From contig NZ_JAMGBA010000001.1 of assembly GCF_023516455.1 (NCBI RefSeq), forward strand, positions 310,001-374,000: DNA of 64,000 nucleotides, given 5' to 3'. Below the pieces are notes generated by a model. That model worked only from the letters and a program-made list of their open reading frames with translations, searched no databases and had not been told where the DNA came from. The DNA comes from Sphingomonas caseinilytica. GTDB lineage: Bacteria; Pseudomonadota; Alphaproteobacteria; Sphingomonadales; Sphingomonadaceae. Of this stretch, positions 35,695-44,366 are shown piece by piece (position 1 is the stretch's first letter; each line of letters starts with the position of its first letter). The position numbers and the translations under genes were made by a program.

Positions 35695-36015
35695 CTAGCA
35701 ACGAACGTTATAATCGTAGACCGGATTACCGTTCTGGTCGACGTAATAGCAGTAGCCGCGGGTATCGCGGTAATATTGCTTACCCTTGATCAACGCGCCG
35801 GCAACACCGCCCAAGGCCGCACCAACCAGGGCGCCTTCGACGGGGCTGACACCGCCAACGACTGCGCCGGTCGCAGCGCCGACGAGGCCGCCAAGCGCAG
35901 CGCCGCCTACGGCCCGCTGGGCCTGCGGATTGTTGTTATAGCCGTAGGGATCGGTGGCACAGCCTGCTACCGAGACGCTGGCTGCAATTGCCGTTACTAG
36001 TACCAGGCGTTTCAT
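35695..36015 (-). CDS. Glycine-zipper lipoprotein
   Basis: A 106-residue lipoprotein: signal and lipobox VAGC, a short Asn/Tyr segment, then a two-helix glycine zipper (AVGGAALGGLVGAATGAVVGG and ALVGAALGGVAGAL) and a C-terminal tail rich in Tyr (YYRDTRGYCYYVDQNGNPVYDYNVRC). This is the pattern of 17-kDa surface-antigen/OsmB-like outer-membrane proteins. I chose ATG 36015 with GGAGG upstream; an in-frame ATG six codons earlier is possible. It faces the carbonic anhydrase gene. Confidence 0.88.
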   Translation of the reverse strand: MKRLVLVTAIAASVSVAGCATDPYGYNNNPQAQRAVGGAALGGLVGAATGAVVGGVSPVEGALVGAALGGVAGALIKGKQYYRDTRGYCYYVDQNGNPVYDYNVRC

Positions 36016-36133
36016 GACTCTAATCCTCCTCATACATCCTCCCCAACCCTATGGGGGCAAAAGCGTTCAGACGCCGATTTCGTTCCGATCCCGTTGCGGT
36101 ATGAACGGCAGATAAACGGAAGCAGAAGACTCG

Positions 36134-36868
36134 ATGACCGACCGAAATGATTACGCCGAATCCGAGCTGAACATCGCATTGCTGATCGATGCGGACAACG
36201 CGTCCCCGGACCATCTCGATGAAGTGCTGCTGGTCCTCGGCGAGCTTGGAACGATCAATATCCGCAGGGCATATGGCAACTGGGCCAAGACCAGCCTCAA
36301 GGGCTGGGGCGAACTGACCGGGCTTCATTCGATCGTCCCGATGCAGCAGTTCGACGTGGTGAAGGGCAAGAGCTCGACCGACATGCGGATGACGATCGAT
36401 GCGATGGACCTGCTCTATCGCGGTCATGTCGACGGGTTCGGGATCATGTCGTCGGATTCGGACTTCCTCCCACTCGCCCAGCGGATCCGCGAGGATGGGC
36501 TGCCGGTTTACGGCTTTGGCACGACCAAGACCCCGACCAGCTTCCAGCAAGCCTGCACCCGCTTCTTCGACGTGGCCGCGCTGGCGGCGGCCGAGGACGA
36601 CATGATCGAGGCCCCGCCCGCCGCGAAGGGGCAGCGCGCCATCGATGCGGAGCTGCTGCAGGTGCTGGGCGCGGCGTTCAAGGCGTCGAAACGCGACGAG
36701 GAAGGCTATGCCGCGCTGAGCGAAATGGGGCAGCGAGCCAAGGCCGTGTCGAGTTTCGCGGTCAGGAATTACGGGTTCACGCGCCTCAGCGAGCTGATCA
36801 AGGCGGTACCGAATTTCGGAACCAAGGTCGGTGACGACGGCCGCCTGATGGTGAAGCGGCTGCGCTAG
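36134..36868 (+). CDS. NYN domain (LabA-like) protein with C-terminal OST-HTH domain
   Basis: A 244-residue protein. The N-terminal NYN/PIN-like nuclease domain shows the acidic ALLIDADNASPDHLDEVL, DMRMTIDAMDLL and GIMSSDSDFLPLAQRIRE, which hold the conserved Asp residues of this ribonuclease fold. A charged linker leads to a second domain (LLQVLGAAFKASKRDEEGYAALSEMG, then YGFTRLSELIKAVPNF) of the LOTUS/OST-HTH type that binds RNA. Together they suggest an RNA-processing nuclease. It follows the divergent lipoprotein and ends tail to tail with the DUF1905 gene. Confidence 0.88.
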   Translation: MTDRNDYAESELNIALLIDADNASPDHLDEVLLVLGELGTINIRRAYGNWAKTSLKGWGELTGLHSIVPMQQFDVVKGKSSTDMRMTIDAMDLLYRGHVDGFGIMSSDSDFLPLAQRIREDGLPVYGFGTTKTPTSFQQACTRFFDVAALAAAEDDMIEAPPAAKGQRAIDAELLQVLGAAFKASKRDEEGYAALSEMGQRAKAVSSFAVRNYGFTRLSELIKAVPNFGTKVGDDGRLMVKRLR

Positions 36869-37156
36869 CTAGAGCAGATCCAGTTCGACGTGGACATCAT
36901 CGCCCGCGGCAAGGCCGGCGCGGCGGCAGACCTCGATCTTTACCGGCAGGAAATAACCGCCACTCTTCTGGGGGAAGACGGACGTCCGCCAGGTGACGTC
37001 ATCGATCGTGCATTCGACCCGGACCGACCGGAAGCCCCGAGGGTTCATGAAGGCGTGGGCGCGGATTTCGAGCGATTCCGCTTCGGGTATCGTCATGAAA
37101 TGCGAGCCGCCCTCGCCATTCGACCAATATTGCAGGGGCTGGGTTACGGTGATCAC
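36869..37156 (-). CDS. DUF1905 domain protein
   Basis: A 95-residue beta-rich protein of the DUF1905 family: GSHFMTIPEAESLEIRAHAF, GFRSVRVECTIDDVTWRTS and KSGGYFLPVKIEVCRRAGLAAGDDV are the family segments. Its function is unknown. The GTG start at 37156 has AGGAG ten bases upstream. A YdeI-type gene ends 147 bases upstream on the same strand; in other bacteria DUF1905 and YdeI domains are sometimes fused, so the neighbourhood suggests a shared role. Confidence 0.85.
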   Translation of the reverse strand: MITVTQPLQYWSNGEGGSHFMTIPEAESLEIRAHAFMNPRGFRSVRVECTIDDVTWRTSVFPQKSGGYFLPVKIEVCRRAGLAAGDDVHVELDLL

Positions 37157-37302
37157 CGAAAAGGGGCTCCTAAGGTCGCAAATGTCTCAAGGTTGAGCGC
37201 CATTTCATGCGACTTTAGTGACTTTAGGCCGATATCGGGAATTAGCTTCACAAGTGGGAAAGAGCCGGCCCGAGGCTGGCAGCCGAAATCCTATTCTGCC
37301 AG

Positions 37303-37881
37303 TCATTTCTTTCGCCAGTCATAGCCCGCGATCCGCCTCCCCGCGGCGCAATCCACGATCAAGGTGGCGAGCCTTTTGGCGCGCGTTTCGGGCTTCTTCG
37401 CGGTGGTGATCCAGTTCAACACGACCTTGCGATAGCCGGGCGGCTGCTCTTCCCAATATTTCCAGGCGCTCTTGTCCTTGCGGAAAAGCTTTTCTTCACC
37501 GGCGTCGAGCGAGGCGAGCGGCTTTTCGTAGGAGTATAGACCGGTCTTATGCTTGTTCTCTTCATAAGCCAGTTCGCCGGCCGGGGTCATTTGGCCGTCG
37601 GCTTTGAGGGCTTTGAAGCGATCCACATTGACCTTCGACCAGATGCTGCCCTTACGGCGCGGCGTGAAACGGATGGTGTAGGCTTCGTCGCCCAGTGATT
37701 TGCGGACCCCGTCGATCCAGCCGAAGCACAAGGCCTGGTCGCGGGCCTGCGGCCAGTCAATCGACGGCTTGCCGGTGGATTTCTTCCAAAAGCCGACGAG
37801 GAGATCCGGCGCGATCTCGTGGTTGGCCTTCAGCCAGCGGCGGAAGTCGGCCTCGGTTGGGAAGTAGGTCGGTTTGGCCAT
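37303..37881 (-). CDS. YdeI/OmpD-associated family protein
   Basis: A 192-residue protein of the YdeI family, often annotated as bacteriocin-protection proteins. The N-terminus (YFPTEADFRRWLKANHE), the central ARDQALCFGWIDGVRKSLG, RFTPRRKGSIWSKVN and the C-terminal WKYWEEQPPGYRKVVLNWI are characteristic. The biochemical role is not established. I chose ATG 37881 because it starts the conserved domain; the frame continues upstream without similarity. It is divergent from the coiled-coil gene. Confidence 0.9.
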   Translation of the reverse strand: MAKPTYFPTEADFRRWLKANHEIAPDLLVGFWKKSTGKPSIDWPQARDQALCFGWIDGVRKSLGDEAYTIRFTPRRKGSIWSKVNVDRFKALKADGQMTPAGELAYEENKHKTGLYSYEKPLASLDAGEEKLFRKDKSAWKYWEEQPPGYRKVVLNWITTAKKPETRAKRLATLIVDCAAGRRIAGYDWRKK

Positions 37882-37974
37882 GACATATTGTGAGGCGGAT
37901 GAACGCCAAGCGCTATCATCTTTGCATCGCCCGAAAGCTGTATTATATGCGCCATACAGTGAAAGAGGCGCGAT

Positions 37975-38454
37975 ATGCTTAGTCGGATATTCTGGATTGG
38001 CCTTGCCGGCATTGCCCTGATTGGCGGGATGTTCCTGCAGAGCAACGGCGGGATCTTCGACTGGGGCGACCATCGGGAGATTTCCGCGAAGGTCGACGAA
38101 AGCATTGAGGACCGCGTCGATCGGGCCATCGACCGCAGCTTCGACAAGATGACCGTGACGAGAATTGGCGGCGAGGAAGTCGATGTGCCGGCCGAAACCA
38201 AGCGGGCAATGGCCGCCGCCGTGGGCGAATTGGTCAAGGCGGAGACGGACCTTGCGATGGTCAAGGTCGGCGACGGCAGCGACGAAGAGCTCAAGGCCGC
38301 TCGCGCTCGGAGCGCAAAGGCGCGGGCCGAAGTCGACCGGCTGGAGGCCGAGATCAAGAAGATCGAGCGCATGACGACCAGCGACCGCGATGCCCTGCGC
38401 GAACAAATCAAGCGCGAAGTCCGGGAGGACGTTCGCGAAGCGGTCCGGAGCTGA
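37975..38454 (+). CDS. Membrane-anchored coiled-coil protein, unknown
   Basis: A 159-residue protein with one N-terminal membrane segment (IFWIGLAGIALIGGMFL), a short linker (QSNGGIFDWGD), a charged stalk (KVDESIEDRVDRAIDRSFDK) and a long heptad coiled coil from about residue 75 to the end (ELKAARARSAKARAEVDRL, EIKKIERMTTSDRDALREQ). No family is recognised. GAGG before the ATG supports the start. The architecture suggests a periplasmic or cytoplasmic scaffold. Confidence 0.75.
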   Translation: MLSRIFWIGLAGIALIGGMFLQSNGGIFDWGDHREISAKVDESIEDRVDRAIDRSFDKMTVTRIGGEEVDVPAETKRAMAAAVGELVKAETDLAMVKVGDGSDEELKAARARSAKARAEVDRLEAEIKKIERMTTSDRDALREQIKREVREDVREAVRS

Positions 38455-38469
38455 GTTCCGGAAGGTGGA

Positions 38470-38488
38470 CCCCGGGTCAAGCCCGGGG
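38470..38488. terminator. GC-rich hairpin between convergent genes
   Basis: CCCCGGG (38470-38476) and CCCGGGG (38482-38488) pair around TCAAG. It lies between the stops of the coiled-coil gene and ettA, without a T-run, and resembles the GACCCCGGGTCAAG-type palindromes scattered through sphingomonad genomes. It may help end transcription from both sides. Confidence 0.5.
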
Positions 38489-38497
38489 TGACGACCA

Positions 38498-40177
38498 CTA
38501 TCGTGTTAGCTTGCGGTAGGTAGTCCGATGCGGCCGCGTGGCTTCTTCACCCAACCGGCGGATCTTGTCTTCTTCATAGGCTTCGAAGTTGCCTTCGAAC
38601 CATTCGACGTGGCTGTCGCCCTCGAAAGCGAGGATATGCGTCGCGAGACGATCGAGGAAGAAGCGGTCGTGGCTGATGACCACGGCGCAGCCGGCGAAAT
38701 TCTCGATCGCTTCCTCAAGCGCGCTCAAGGTTTCGACGTCGAGATCGTTGGTCGGCTCGTCGAGCAGCAGGACGTTGCCGCCCCGCTTCAGCATCTTGGC
38801 GATGTTGACGCGGTTGCGTTCGCCGCCTGACAGCTTGCCGACGTTCTTCTGCTGGTCCTGGCCCTTGAAGTTGAAGGCGCCGACATAGGCGCGGGTCGAC
38901 TGGTCGTGGCCGTTGACCTTCATATAGTCGAGGCCGTCCGAGATCTCCTGCCAGACATTATTCTTGTCATTGAGGTGATCGCGGCTCTGATCGACATAGC
39001 CGAGGTGGACGGTCGGCCCGATGTCGATCGAGCCGGTATCAGGCTGTTCCTGGCCAGTGATCAGCTTGAACAGCGTCGACTTGCCGGCGCCGTTCGGACC
39101 GATGACGCCGACGATGCCGCCCGGCGGCAGCGTGAAGGACAGATTCTCGAACAACAGCTTGTCGCCATAGGCCTTCGAGATGTTCTCGACCTCGATGACC
39201 TTGCCACCCAGGCGCTCCGGCACCTGGATCAGGATCTGGGCCTTGCCGGGGACATGCTTTTCCTGCGCAGCAACGAGCTGGTCGAACTTGGCGATACGCG
39301 CCTTCGACTTCGCCTGGCGGCCCTTCGGACCCTGGCGGATCCACTCAAGCTCGTCCTTGATCGCCTTCTGGCGGCCGGATTCCTCGCGATCCTCCTGCTC
39401 CATGCGCTTCGACTTCTTCTCGAGGTAGGTCGAGTAGTTGCCTTCGTAGGGGAAGTATTTCCCGCGATCGAGCTCGAGGATCCAGCTGACCACATTGTCG
39501 AGGAAGTAGCGGTCGTGGGTGATCATCAGCACCGCGCCCGGATATTCCTTGAGATGGCTTTCCAGCCACTGGACGCTCTCCGCGTCGAGGTGGTTGGTCG
39601 GTTCGTCCAGCAGCAAAATCGACGGCTTCTGGATCAACAGGCGGGTGAGCGCGATGCGGCGCTTCTCACCGCCGGATAGGTTCTCGACCGGCCAGTCGGA
39701 CGGCGGGCAGCGCAGGGCTTCCATCGCCACTTCGAGCTGGTTGTCGAGGGTCCAGCCGTCGACGGCGTCGATCTTCTCCTGGAGAGTCCCCATCTCCTCC
39801 ATCAGCGCGTCGAAATCGGTGTCGTCCTTGGGATCGCCCATCTCCGCCGAGATGGCGTTGAAGCGATCGACCATGTCGGCGGTTTCGCGGGCGCCGTCCT
39901 TGACGTTCTCAAGCACCGACTTGGTGGGATCGAGCTGCGGTTCCTGCGCCAGATAGCCGACGGTCACGTTTTCGCCCGGCCATGCCTCGCCCGAAAATTC
40001 CTTATCGATGCCGGCCATGATCTTCATCAAGGTCGACTTGCCGGCGCCGTTGGGGCCGACGATGCCGATCTTGGCACCGTGATAGAATTGCAGGTTGATG
40101 TGGTTCAGCACCGGCTTCTGGGCGCCGGGGAAGGACTTGGTCATGTCCTTCATCACATATGCATATTGGGCGGCCAT
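38498..40177 (-). CDS. ettA: Energy-dependent translational throttle protein EttA
   Basis: A 559-residue ABC-F protein that binds the ribosomal E site and gates translation by energy status. Two ATPase domains: GPNGAGKST twice, NLSGGEKRRIAL and KLSGGERNRVNI signatures, LLLDEPTNHLD and LLLDEPTNDLD Walker B. The inter-domain linker KSKRMEQEDREESGRQKAI and the arm region fit EttA; no membrane segments. I chose ATG 40177 (AAQYAYVMKDMTKSFPG), the usual N-terminus. Confidence 0.97.
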   Translation of the reverse strand: MAAQYAYVMKDMTKSFPGAQKPVLNHINLQFYHGAKIGIVGPNGAGKSTLMKIMAGIDKEFSGEAWPGENVTVGYLAQEPQLDPTKSVLENVKDGARETADMVDRFNAISAEMGDPKDDTDFDALMEEMGTLQEKIDAVDGWTLDNQLEVAMEALRCPPSDWPVENLSGGEKRRIALTRLLIQKPSILLLDEPTNHLDAESVQWLESHLKEYPGAVLMITHDRYFLDNVVSWILELDRGKYFPYEGNYSTYLEKKSKRMEQEDREESGRQKAIKDELEWIRQGPKGRQAKSKARIAKFDQLVAAQEKHVPGKAQILIQVPERLGGKVIEVENISKAYGDKLLFENLSFTLPPGGIVGVIGPNGAGKSTLFKLITGQEQPDTGSIDIGPTVHLGYVDQSRDHLNDKNNVWQEISDGLDYMKVNGHDQSTRAYVGAFNFKGQDQQKNVGKLSGGERNRVNIAKMLKRGGNVLLLDEPTNDLDVETLSALEEAIENFAGCAVVISHDRFFLDRLATHILAFEGDSHVEWFEGNFEAYEEDKIRRLGEEATRPHRTTYRKLTR

Positions 40178-40248
40178 GGGGTCGCGTCGTCCTTCGAATT
40201 GGGGAATTTGAAGGAGCAGATAGGGGAAGGCCGCCGGCTTTGCTAGTC

Positions 40249-40315
40249 CGTCATTGCGAGCGTAGCGAAGCAATCCAGAATGGATTGCCGCGTCGCTATG
40301 CTCCTCGCAAAGACG
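40249..40315. repeat. Palindromic intergenic repeat, family B
   Basis: CGTCATTGCGAGCGTAGCGA (from 40249) and AAGCAATCCA (40268-40277) are mirrored by TGGATTGCCGCGTCGCTATG and CTCCTCGCAAAGACG (ending 40315). It is the same element as at 7889-7954. It separates ettA (start 40177) from the acyl-CoA ligase stop (40321) on the minus strand. Confidence 0.85.
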
Positions 40316-40320
40316 ACTGG

Positions 40321-41925
40321 TTAGTCCCGCCCGACCATCGCTTCGGCATCGGCGAAGCGGTAGTCGCTGAACTGTTTGCGCAAGGTGAGCTTGCTGAGCT
40401 TGCCGGTCGCAGTGTGGGGTAGTTCGTCGACGAACTCGATCGCGTCGGGGAGCCACCATTTGGCGACATGGGCGGTCAGATGCTCGCGGACCTTTACCGC
40501 GCAAACATCCATGCCTTCGACCTTGACGCAGACCAGCAAAGGCCGCTCGTCCCATTTAGGATGGGCGATGCCAATCGCGGCGGCTTCCTTGATGCCGGGG
40601 CAGCCGACGGCGGCGTTTTCAAGCTCGATCGAGCTGATCCACTCGCCGCCCGACTTGATGACGTCCTTCGAGCGGTCGGTGATTTGCAAGGTGCCGTCGG
40701 GGTGGATCGCGCCAACGTCACCGGTGTCGAACCATTCGCCGTCCTCGGTCGCGTCCTCGTCGGCCTTGAAATAGCGCTTGATGACCCAGGGGCCCCGGCA
40801 TTGCAGGCGGCCCGAGGTCTGGCCATCGCGCGGCAGGACATTGCCCTCGTCGTCGATGGTGCGAAGCTCGACGCCGAAGGGCGGCCGGCCCTGCAGGGCG
40901 ATATAGTCGACCTTCTCCTCAAGGCTGTAATTTTCCCATCCCAGGGGACGCGAGCCGCAAGTGCCGATCGGGGAGGTTTCCGTCATTCCCCAGGCATGGC
41001 CGACTTCGATGCCGCGCTCGAGGAACCAGTGGATCATGGCGCGGGGCGCAGCCGATCCGCCGATGGTCACCTGGTGGAGCGGTCCCAATTCCTCGCCGGT
41101 GCGAAGGATATGCTCGATCATGGTCAACCAGACGGTCGGAACGCCAGCCGAATGGGTCACCTTCTCTTCGCGGAACAGGGCGCACATCTTGTCAGGGCGA
41201 TAGTCGGCCGACAGGACCATCTTGCAACCAACCATCGGCGCCGCCCATGGCAGGCCCCAGGCATTGGCATGGAACATCGGAACGATCGGAAGCACGACGG
41301 CCCGCTTGGTCAGGTTGAACAGGTCGGGAATGGCCTCCGTCAAGGTGTGAAGCATGGTCGAGCGGTGCTCGTAGATCACGCCCTTGGGATTGCCGGTGGT
41401 TCCTGAGGTGTAGCAGAGGCCGATTGGGTCGCGCTCGTCGCCGTCGACCCAGGTGTAATTGTCGCTATGCCCCTCGATCCACTGCGGGAAGCCCTGCTCC
41501 CCTTCCGCCGGATCGAAGCAGACATAATGTTCGATGGTCGTCCAACGAGGCTTCATACGCTCGACGATCGGCGTGAAGGCGCGGTCGTAGAACAGCACCC
41601 GGTCTTCGGCATGGTTGGCGATATATTCGAGCTGGTCGTCGAACAGGCGCGGGTTGATGGTGTGGAGGATGCCGCCCATCCCGACGACGCCGTACCAGGC
41701 CGTCAGATGCCGGCTGTGGTTCATCCCCAGGGTGGCGATGCGGTCGCCCTTCTTCATGCCGATGGATTCAAGGGCATTGGCCATGCGCCGGGCGTCACTC
41801 GCGAGCGTGCGCCAGTTGGTGCGGGTAGTCGACCCATCCGCCCAGGCCGTTACAACTTCGGAATCTCCATGCTCTCGCTCGGCATGGTTGACCAGGCTCA
41901 TCACCCTGAGCGGCCAATTCTGCAT
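40321..41925 (-). CDS. Long-chain acyl-CoA ligase (AMP-forming)
   Basis: A 534-residue adenylate-forming enzyme activating a carboxylic acid to its CoA thioester. The P-loop [16 protein letters not shown], the A5 motif [10 protein letters not shown], the DTGDVG hinge and [17 protein letters not shown], and the catalytic Lys near the C-terminus ([12 protein letters not shown]) are present. It resembles medium/long-chain fatty-acid CoA ligases (FadD3/DltA-type), and could feed beta-oxidation with ETF and etfQO. I chose ATG 41925 with AGGGG just upstream. Confidence 0.93.
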   Translation of the reverse strand: MQNWPLRVMSLVNHAEREHGDSEVVTAWADGSTTRTNWRTLASDARRMANALESIGMKKGDRIATLGMNHSRHLTAWYGVVGMGGILHTINPRLFDDQLEYIANHAEDRVLFYDRAFTPIVERMKPRWTTIEHYVCFDPAEGEQGFPQWIEGHSDNYTWVDGDERDPIGLCYTSGTTGNPKGVIYEHRSTMLHTLTEAIPDLFNLTKRAVVLPIVPMFHANAWGLPWAAPMVGCKMVLSADYRPDKMCALFREEKVTHSAGVPTVWLTMIEHILRTGEELGPLHQVTIGGSAAPRAMIHWFLERGIEVGHAWGMTETSPIGTCGSRPLGWENYSLEEKVDYIALQGRPPFGVELRTIDDEGNVLPRDGQTSGRLQCRGPWVIKRYFKADEDATEDGEWFDTGDVGAIHPDGTLQITDRSKDVIKSGGEWISSIELENAAVGCPGIKEAAAIGIAHPKWDERPLLVCVKVEGMDVCAVKVREHLTAHVAKWWLPDAIEFVDELPHTATGKLSKLTLRKQFSDYRFADAEAMVGRD

Positions 41926-42048
41926 CGCCCCTAGTTGCAAGGCGCTACTCCTCTTCCCGATCCGTTCCACTTTAAGGCGGAACGTGGAACAGACAAGCGG
42001 CGGACTTTATTTGCTCCGGAATGACGCCGATTTGCGAAACCGCGCCAA

Positions 42049-42378
42049 CTAGAAGGGTAGTTTAAATCCGGGCGGGAGCTGCATTCCGGCGGTCATCGCC
42101 TGCATCTGGTCGCCGGCAGCGGCATCGGCCTTGGCGCGGGCGTCATTGATGGCGGCGGCGATAAGGTCCTCCAGCATCGATTTTTCGGCCGGGACGAGCA
42201 GGCTGTCGTCGATCGAAACGCCGAGGATGCGGCCCTTGGCGGTCGCGCGGATCTTGACCAGCCCGCCGCCCGACGCGCCTTCAACCTCGACCTTGTCGAG
42301 ATTTTCCTGCGCCTGGGCGAGCTGCTGCTGCGCGGCTTCGGCCATTTTCATGATTTCGTCGAGGCTGGGCATGGTCAT
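42049..42378 (-). CDS. ybaB: YbaB/EbfC nucleoid-associated protein
   Basis: A 109-residue protein of the YbaB/EbfC family, which binds DNA as a dimer. SLDEIMKMAEAAQQQLAQAQENLDKVEVEG is its N-terminal helix in pieces, and GLVKIRATAKGRILGVSIDDSLL plus MLEDLIAAAINDARAKAD are the core. The ATG overlaps the dnaX stop as ATGA, the classic dnaX-ybaB arrangement (recR usually follows in other bacteria but is not seen here). Confidence 0.96.
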   Translation of the reverse strand: MTMPSLDEIMKMAEAAQQQLAQAQENLDKVEVEGASGGGLVKIRATAKGRILGVSIDDSLLVPAEKSMLEDLIAAAINDARAKADAAAGDQMQAMTAGMQLPPGFKLPF

Positions 42379-44012
42379 GCTTCTTTCCGGTCGATGGTTT
42401 CCAGGGTGGCGTCGGGGAACTCGTCCAGCAGCGCCTTCACATTCGGTTCTTCAAGCACCGCGGCGCGCATTCGTTCCTCGGCCATCACTTCCTGCTGCTG
42501 GAGCGAGGGCGACCCGCCCTCGTCCGTAAGCCGGACTTCCCAGCTTTGGCCGGTGACCTGCTTGGCGGCGGCGGCGAGTTCTCGCGCGAATTCGGCGCCC
42601 AGAGGCTTCAACGGTTTCAGGATGATTTCGCCGGGTGCGAAGCTGACCAGGCCGACATGGTCGCGGAGCTGGACGCCGAGCAATTGCTTGCCCTGCCGCT
42701 CGACCGCGTCGACCAGGGCGGGGAAATCGCTTGGAATAAGCGCGGTTGCGCTTGGCGAGGCCGTCGGTGCTGGGGGTGCGGATGACGGCGTGACCGTCGG
42801 AGCTGCACCACCCGCCAGCATCGCCGCCAGTTGCGAGGGATCCGGCATTTCGGCGGCGTGGATCAGGCGGAGGAGCGCCATGGTCGCGGCTTCCTGCGGA
42901 TCAGGCGCGATGCGGACGTCCTCCAGCCCCTTCAGCAGCAGTTGCCACAGGCGGTGGAGATTACCCCAACTGAGCCGTGCGGCGAGTTCGGCGCCATGCT
43001 CGCGCTCTTCCGCCGACTGGAGCAGGTCGGCGCCGGCGCCCGCTTTGGCGCGGGTCACGGCGTGGAGCGATTCCATGAGACCGCGGATTAGCGAACCAGG
43101 ATCGATACCGAGCGAATGGGCTTCGTCGAGCTGCGCGATGGTTTCGGCGACCTGGCCGGAGAGGAGCGTTTCGAGCAGGCGGCGGACTCGACCGCGATCG
43201 GCCTGGCCCAGCATGTCACGGACCTGGTCGGCGGTTACCCTGCCCTCGCCATGGGCAATAGCCTGGTCGAGGATCGAGAGGCCGTCTCGGGCAGAACCTT
43301 CGGCGGCCGTGGCAATCGCCTGAAGCGCCTCTTCCTCGACATCGACACCCTCGGCGCGGGCAACGTTGGCGAAGTGCTCGGCAAGCTTCTCGGACGGGAT
43401 CCGGCGGAGGTCGAAGCGCTGGCAGCGCGACAGGACGGTGACCGGAACCTTGTTCACCTCCGTCGTAGCGAACAGGAATTTCACATGGGCCGGCGGTTCC
43501 TCAAGCGTCTTCAGGAGCGCGTTGAACGCGCTTTTTGACAGCATGTGGACCTCGTCGATGATGTAGATCTTGTAGCGCGCGGAGACCGAGGCGTAGCGGA
43601 CGGCCTCGATAATCTCGCGAACGTCGTCGACGCCGGTGTGCGAGGCGGCGTCCATCTCGATCACGTCGATATGGCGGCCTTCGGCGATCGCGCGACACGG
43701 CTCGCAGACGCCGCACGGATTTATCGTCGGGCCGCCCTGCCCGTCCGGGCCGATGCAATTCAATGCCTTCGCGACGAGCCGCGCGGTCGAGGTCTTGCCG
43801 ACCCCGCGAACGCCGGTCAGCAGGAAGGCATGGGCGATGCGGCCGCGCTCGATCGCATTGCCGAGCGTCTGCACCATCGCATCCTGGCCGATCAGCTCGG
43901 CGAAGGTCTGCGGACGATATTTGCGGGCGAGGACGCGATAATGCGTCTCGTCGTCGGGCTTTTTCACTTCTTCGGGAAGGTCGAGCCCGAGGCCCGGCGA
44001 TTCGTCGTCCAT
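42375..44012 (-). CDS. dnaX: DNA polymerase III gamma/tau subunit
   Basis: A 545-residue clamp-loader ATPase. YRVLARKYRPQTFAELIGQDAMV opens the domain, Walker A is GVRGVGKTST, the zinc-binding Cys are in NCIGPDGQGGPTINPCGVCEPC, and VDDVREIIEAV, LLKTLEEPPAHVKFLFATTE and SRCQRFDLRRI follow. The C-terminal part is Ala/Pro-rich with the tau-type tail that binds the polymerase. It should assemble with HolB (19250-20215). I did not find an obvious frameshift signal for a gamma form. Confidence 0.97.
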   Translation of the reverse strand: MDDESPGLGLDLPEEVKKPDDETHYRVLARKYRPQTFAELIGQDAMVQTLGNAIERGRIAHAFLLTGVRGVGKTSTARLVAKALNCIGPDGQGGPTINPCGVCEPCRAIAEGRHIDVIEMDAASHTGVDDVREIIEAVRYASVSARYKIYIIDEVHMLSKSAFNALLKTLEEPPAHVKFLFATTEVNKVPVTVLSRCQRFDLRRIPSEKLAEHFANVARAEGVDVEEEALQAIATAAEGSARDGLSILDQAIAHGEGRVTADQVRDMLGQADRGRVRRLLETLLSGQVAETIAQLDEAHSLGIDPGSLIRGLMESLHAVTRAKAGAGADLLQSAEEREHGAELAARLSWGNLHRLWQLLLKGLEDVRIAPDPQEAATMALLRLIHAAEMPDPSQLAAMLAGGAAPTVTPSSAPPAPTASPSATALIPSDFPALVDAVERQGKQLLGVQLRDHVGLVSFAPGEIILKPLKPLGAEFARELAAAAKQVTGQSWEVRLTDEGGSPSLQQQEVMAEERMRAAVLEEPNVKALLDEFPDATLETIDRKEA

Positions 44013-44042
44013 GGGGGTGGTTTAGTCAGCCCAATGCAGTCA

Positions 44043-44060
44043 TGCCAGCGCAGGCTGGCA
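44043..44060. repeat. Short palindrome, family C
   Basis: TGCCAGC (44043-44049) and GCTGGCA (44054-44060) form a hairpin with a four-base loop. The words match the CCAGCGAAGGCTGG-type palindromes at 51541-51558. It lies between dnaX and the SRP RNA gene. Confidence 0.6.
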
Positions 44061-44185
44061 TCCATGCAAATCATTTCTGGCGTAAACCGGCGCGGAGTAA
44101 ATCCGCGCCGTCGGTCCTGTCCGCTCTGCGGCAGGCCGTCCGGCATTCGCTGTCTCTGCGTGCTGCTGCGCTGCACTCGGCAGCT

Positions 44186-44287
44186 CATGCGGTGGAAGCC
44201 GACGACCCGGCACGAAATCGTTGTGGCTGCTTCCTTCCGGATCTGACCAGGTTGGCGACAATGCCGTCCGCCGACTTCCGCGGGCCA
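44186..44287 (-). ncRNA. ffs: Signal recognition particle RNA (4.5S)
   Basis: The minus strand carries the universally conserved SRP domain IV: AACCTGGTCAG, then ATCCGGAAGGAAGCAGCC (about 44255-44225), with the GGAA tetraloop. Flanking sequences (GCGGAAGTCGGCGG and CCGTCGGCTTCC-type) pair to form the long stem of the small bacterial SRP RNA. It binds Ffh for cotranslational targeting. Its location just upstream of dnaX is common in alphaproteobacteria. Boundaries are approximate by a few bases. Confidence 0.93.
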
Positions 44288-44366
44288 TATGGTTGAAGAA
44301 GCGCCCTTTCGCAACCCCGCCAAAGCCTTCATCAAGCATTCACCCTGCCGATTGGACTAGAGCCTC

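Noticed and set aside
42375-44012. Programmed frameshift in dnaX giving a short gamma form.
   Set aside because: I saw no A-rich slippery sequence followed by a hairpin comparable to the E. coli site.
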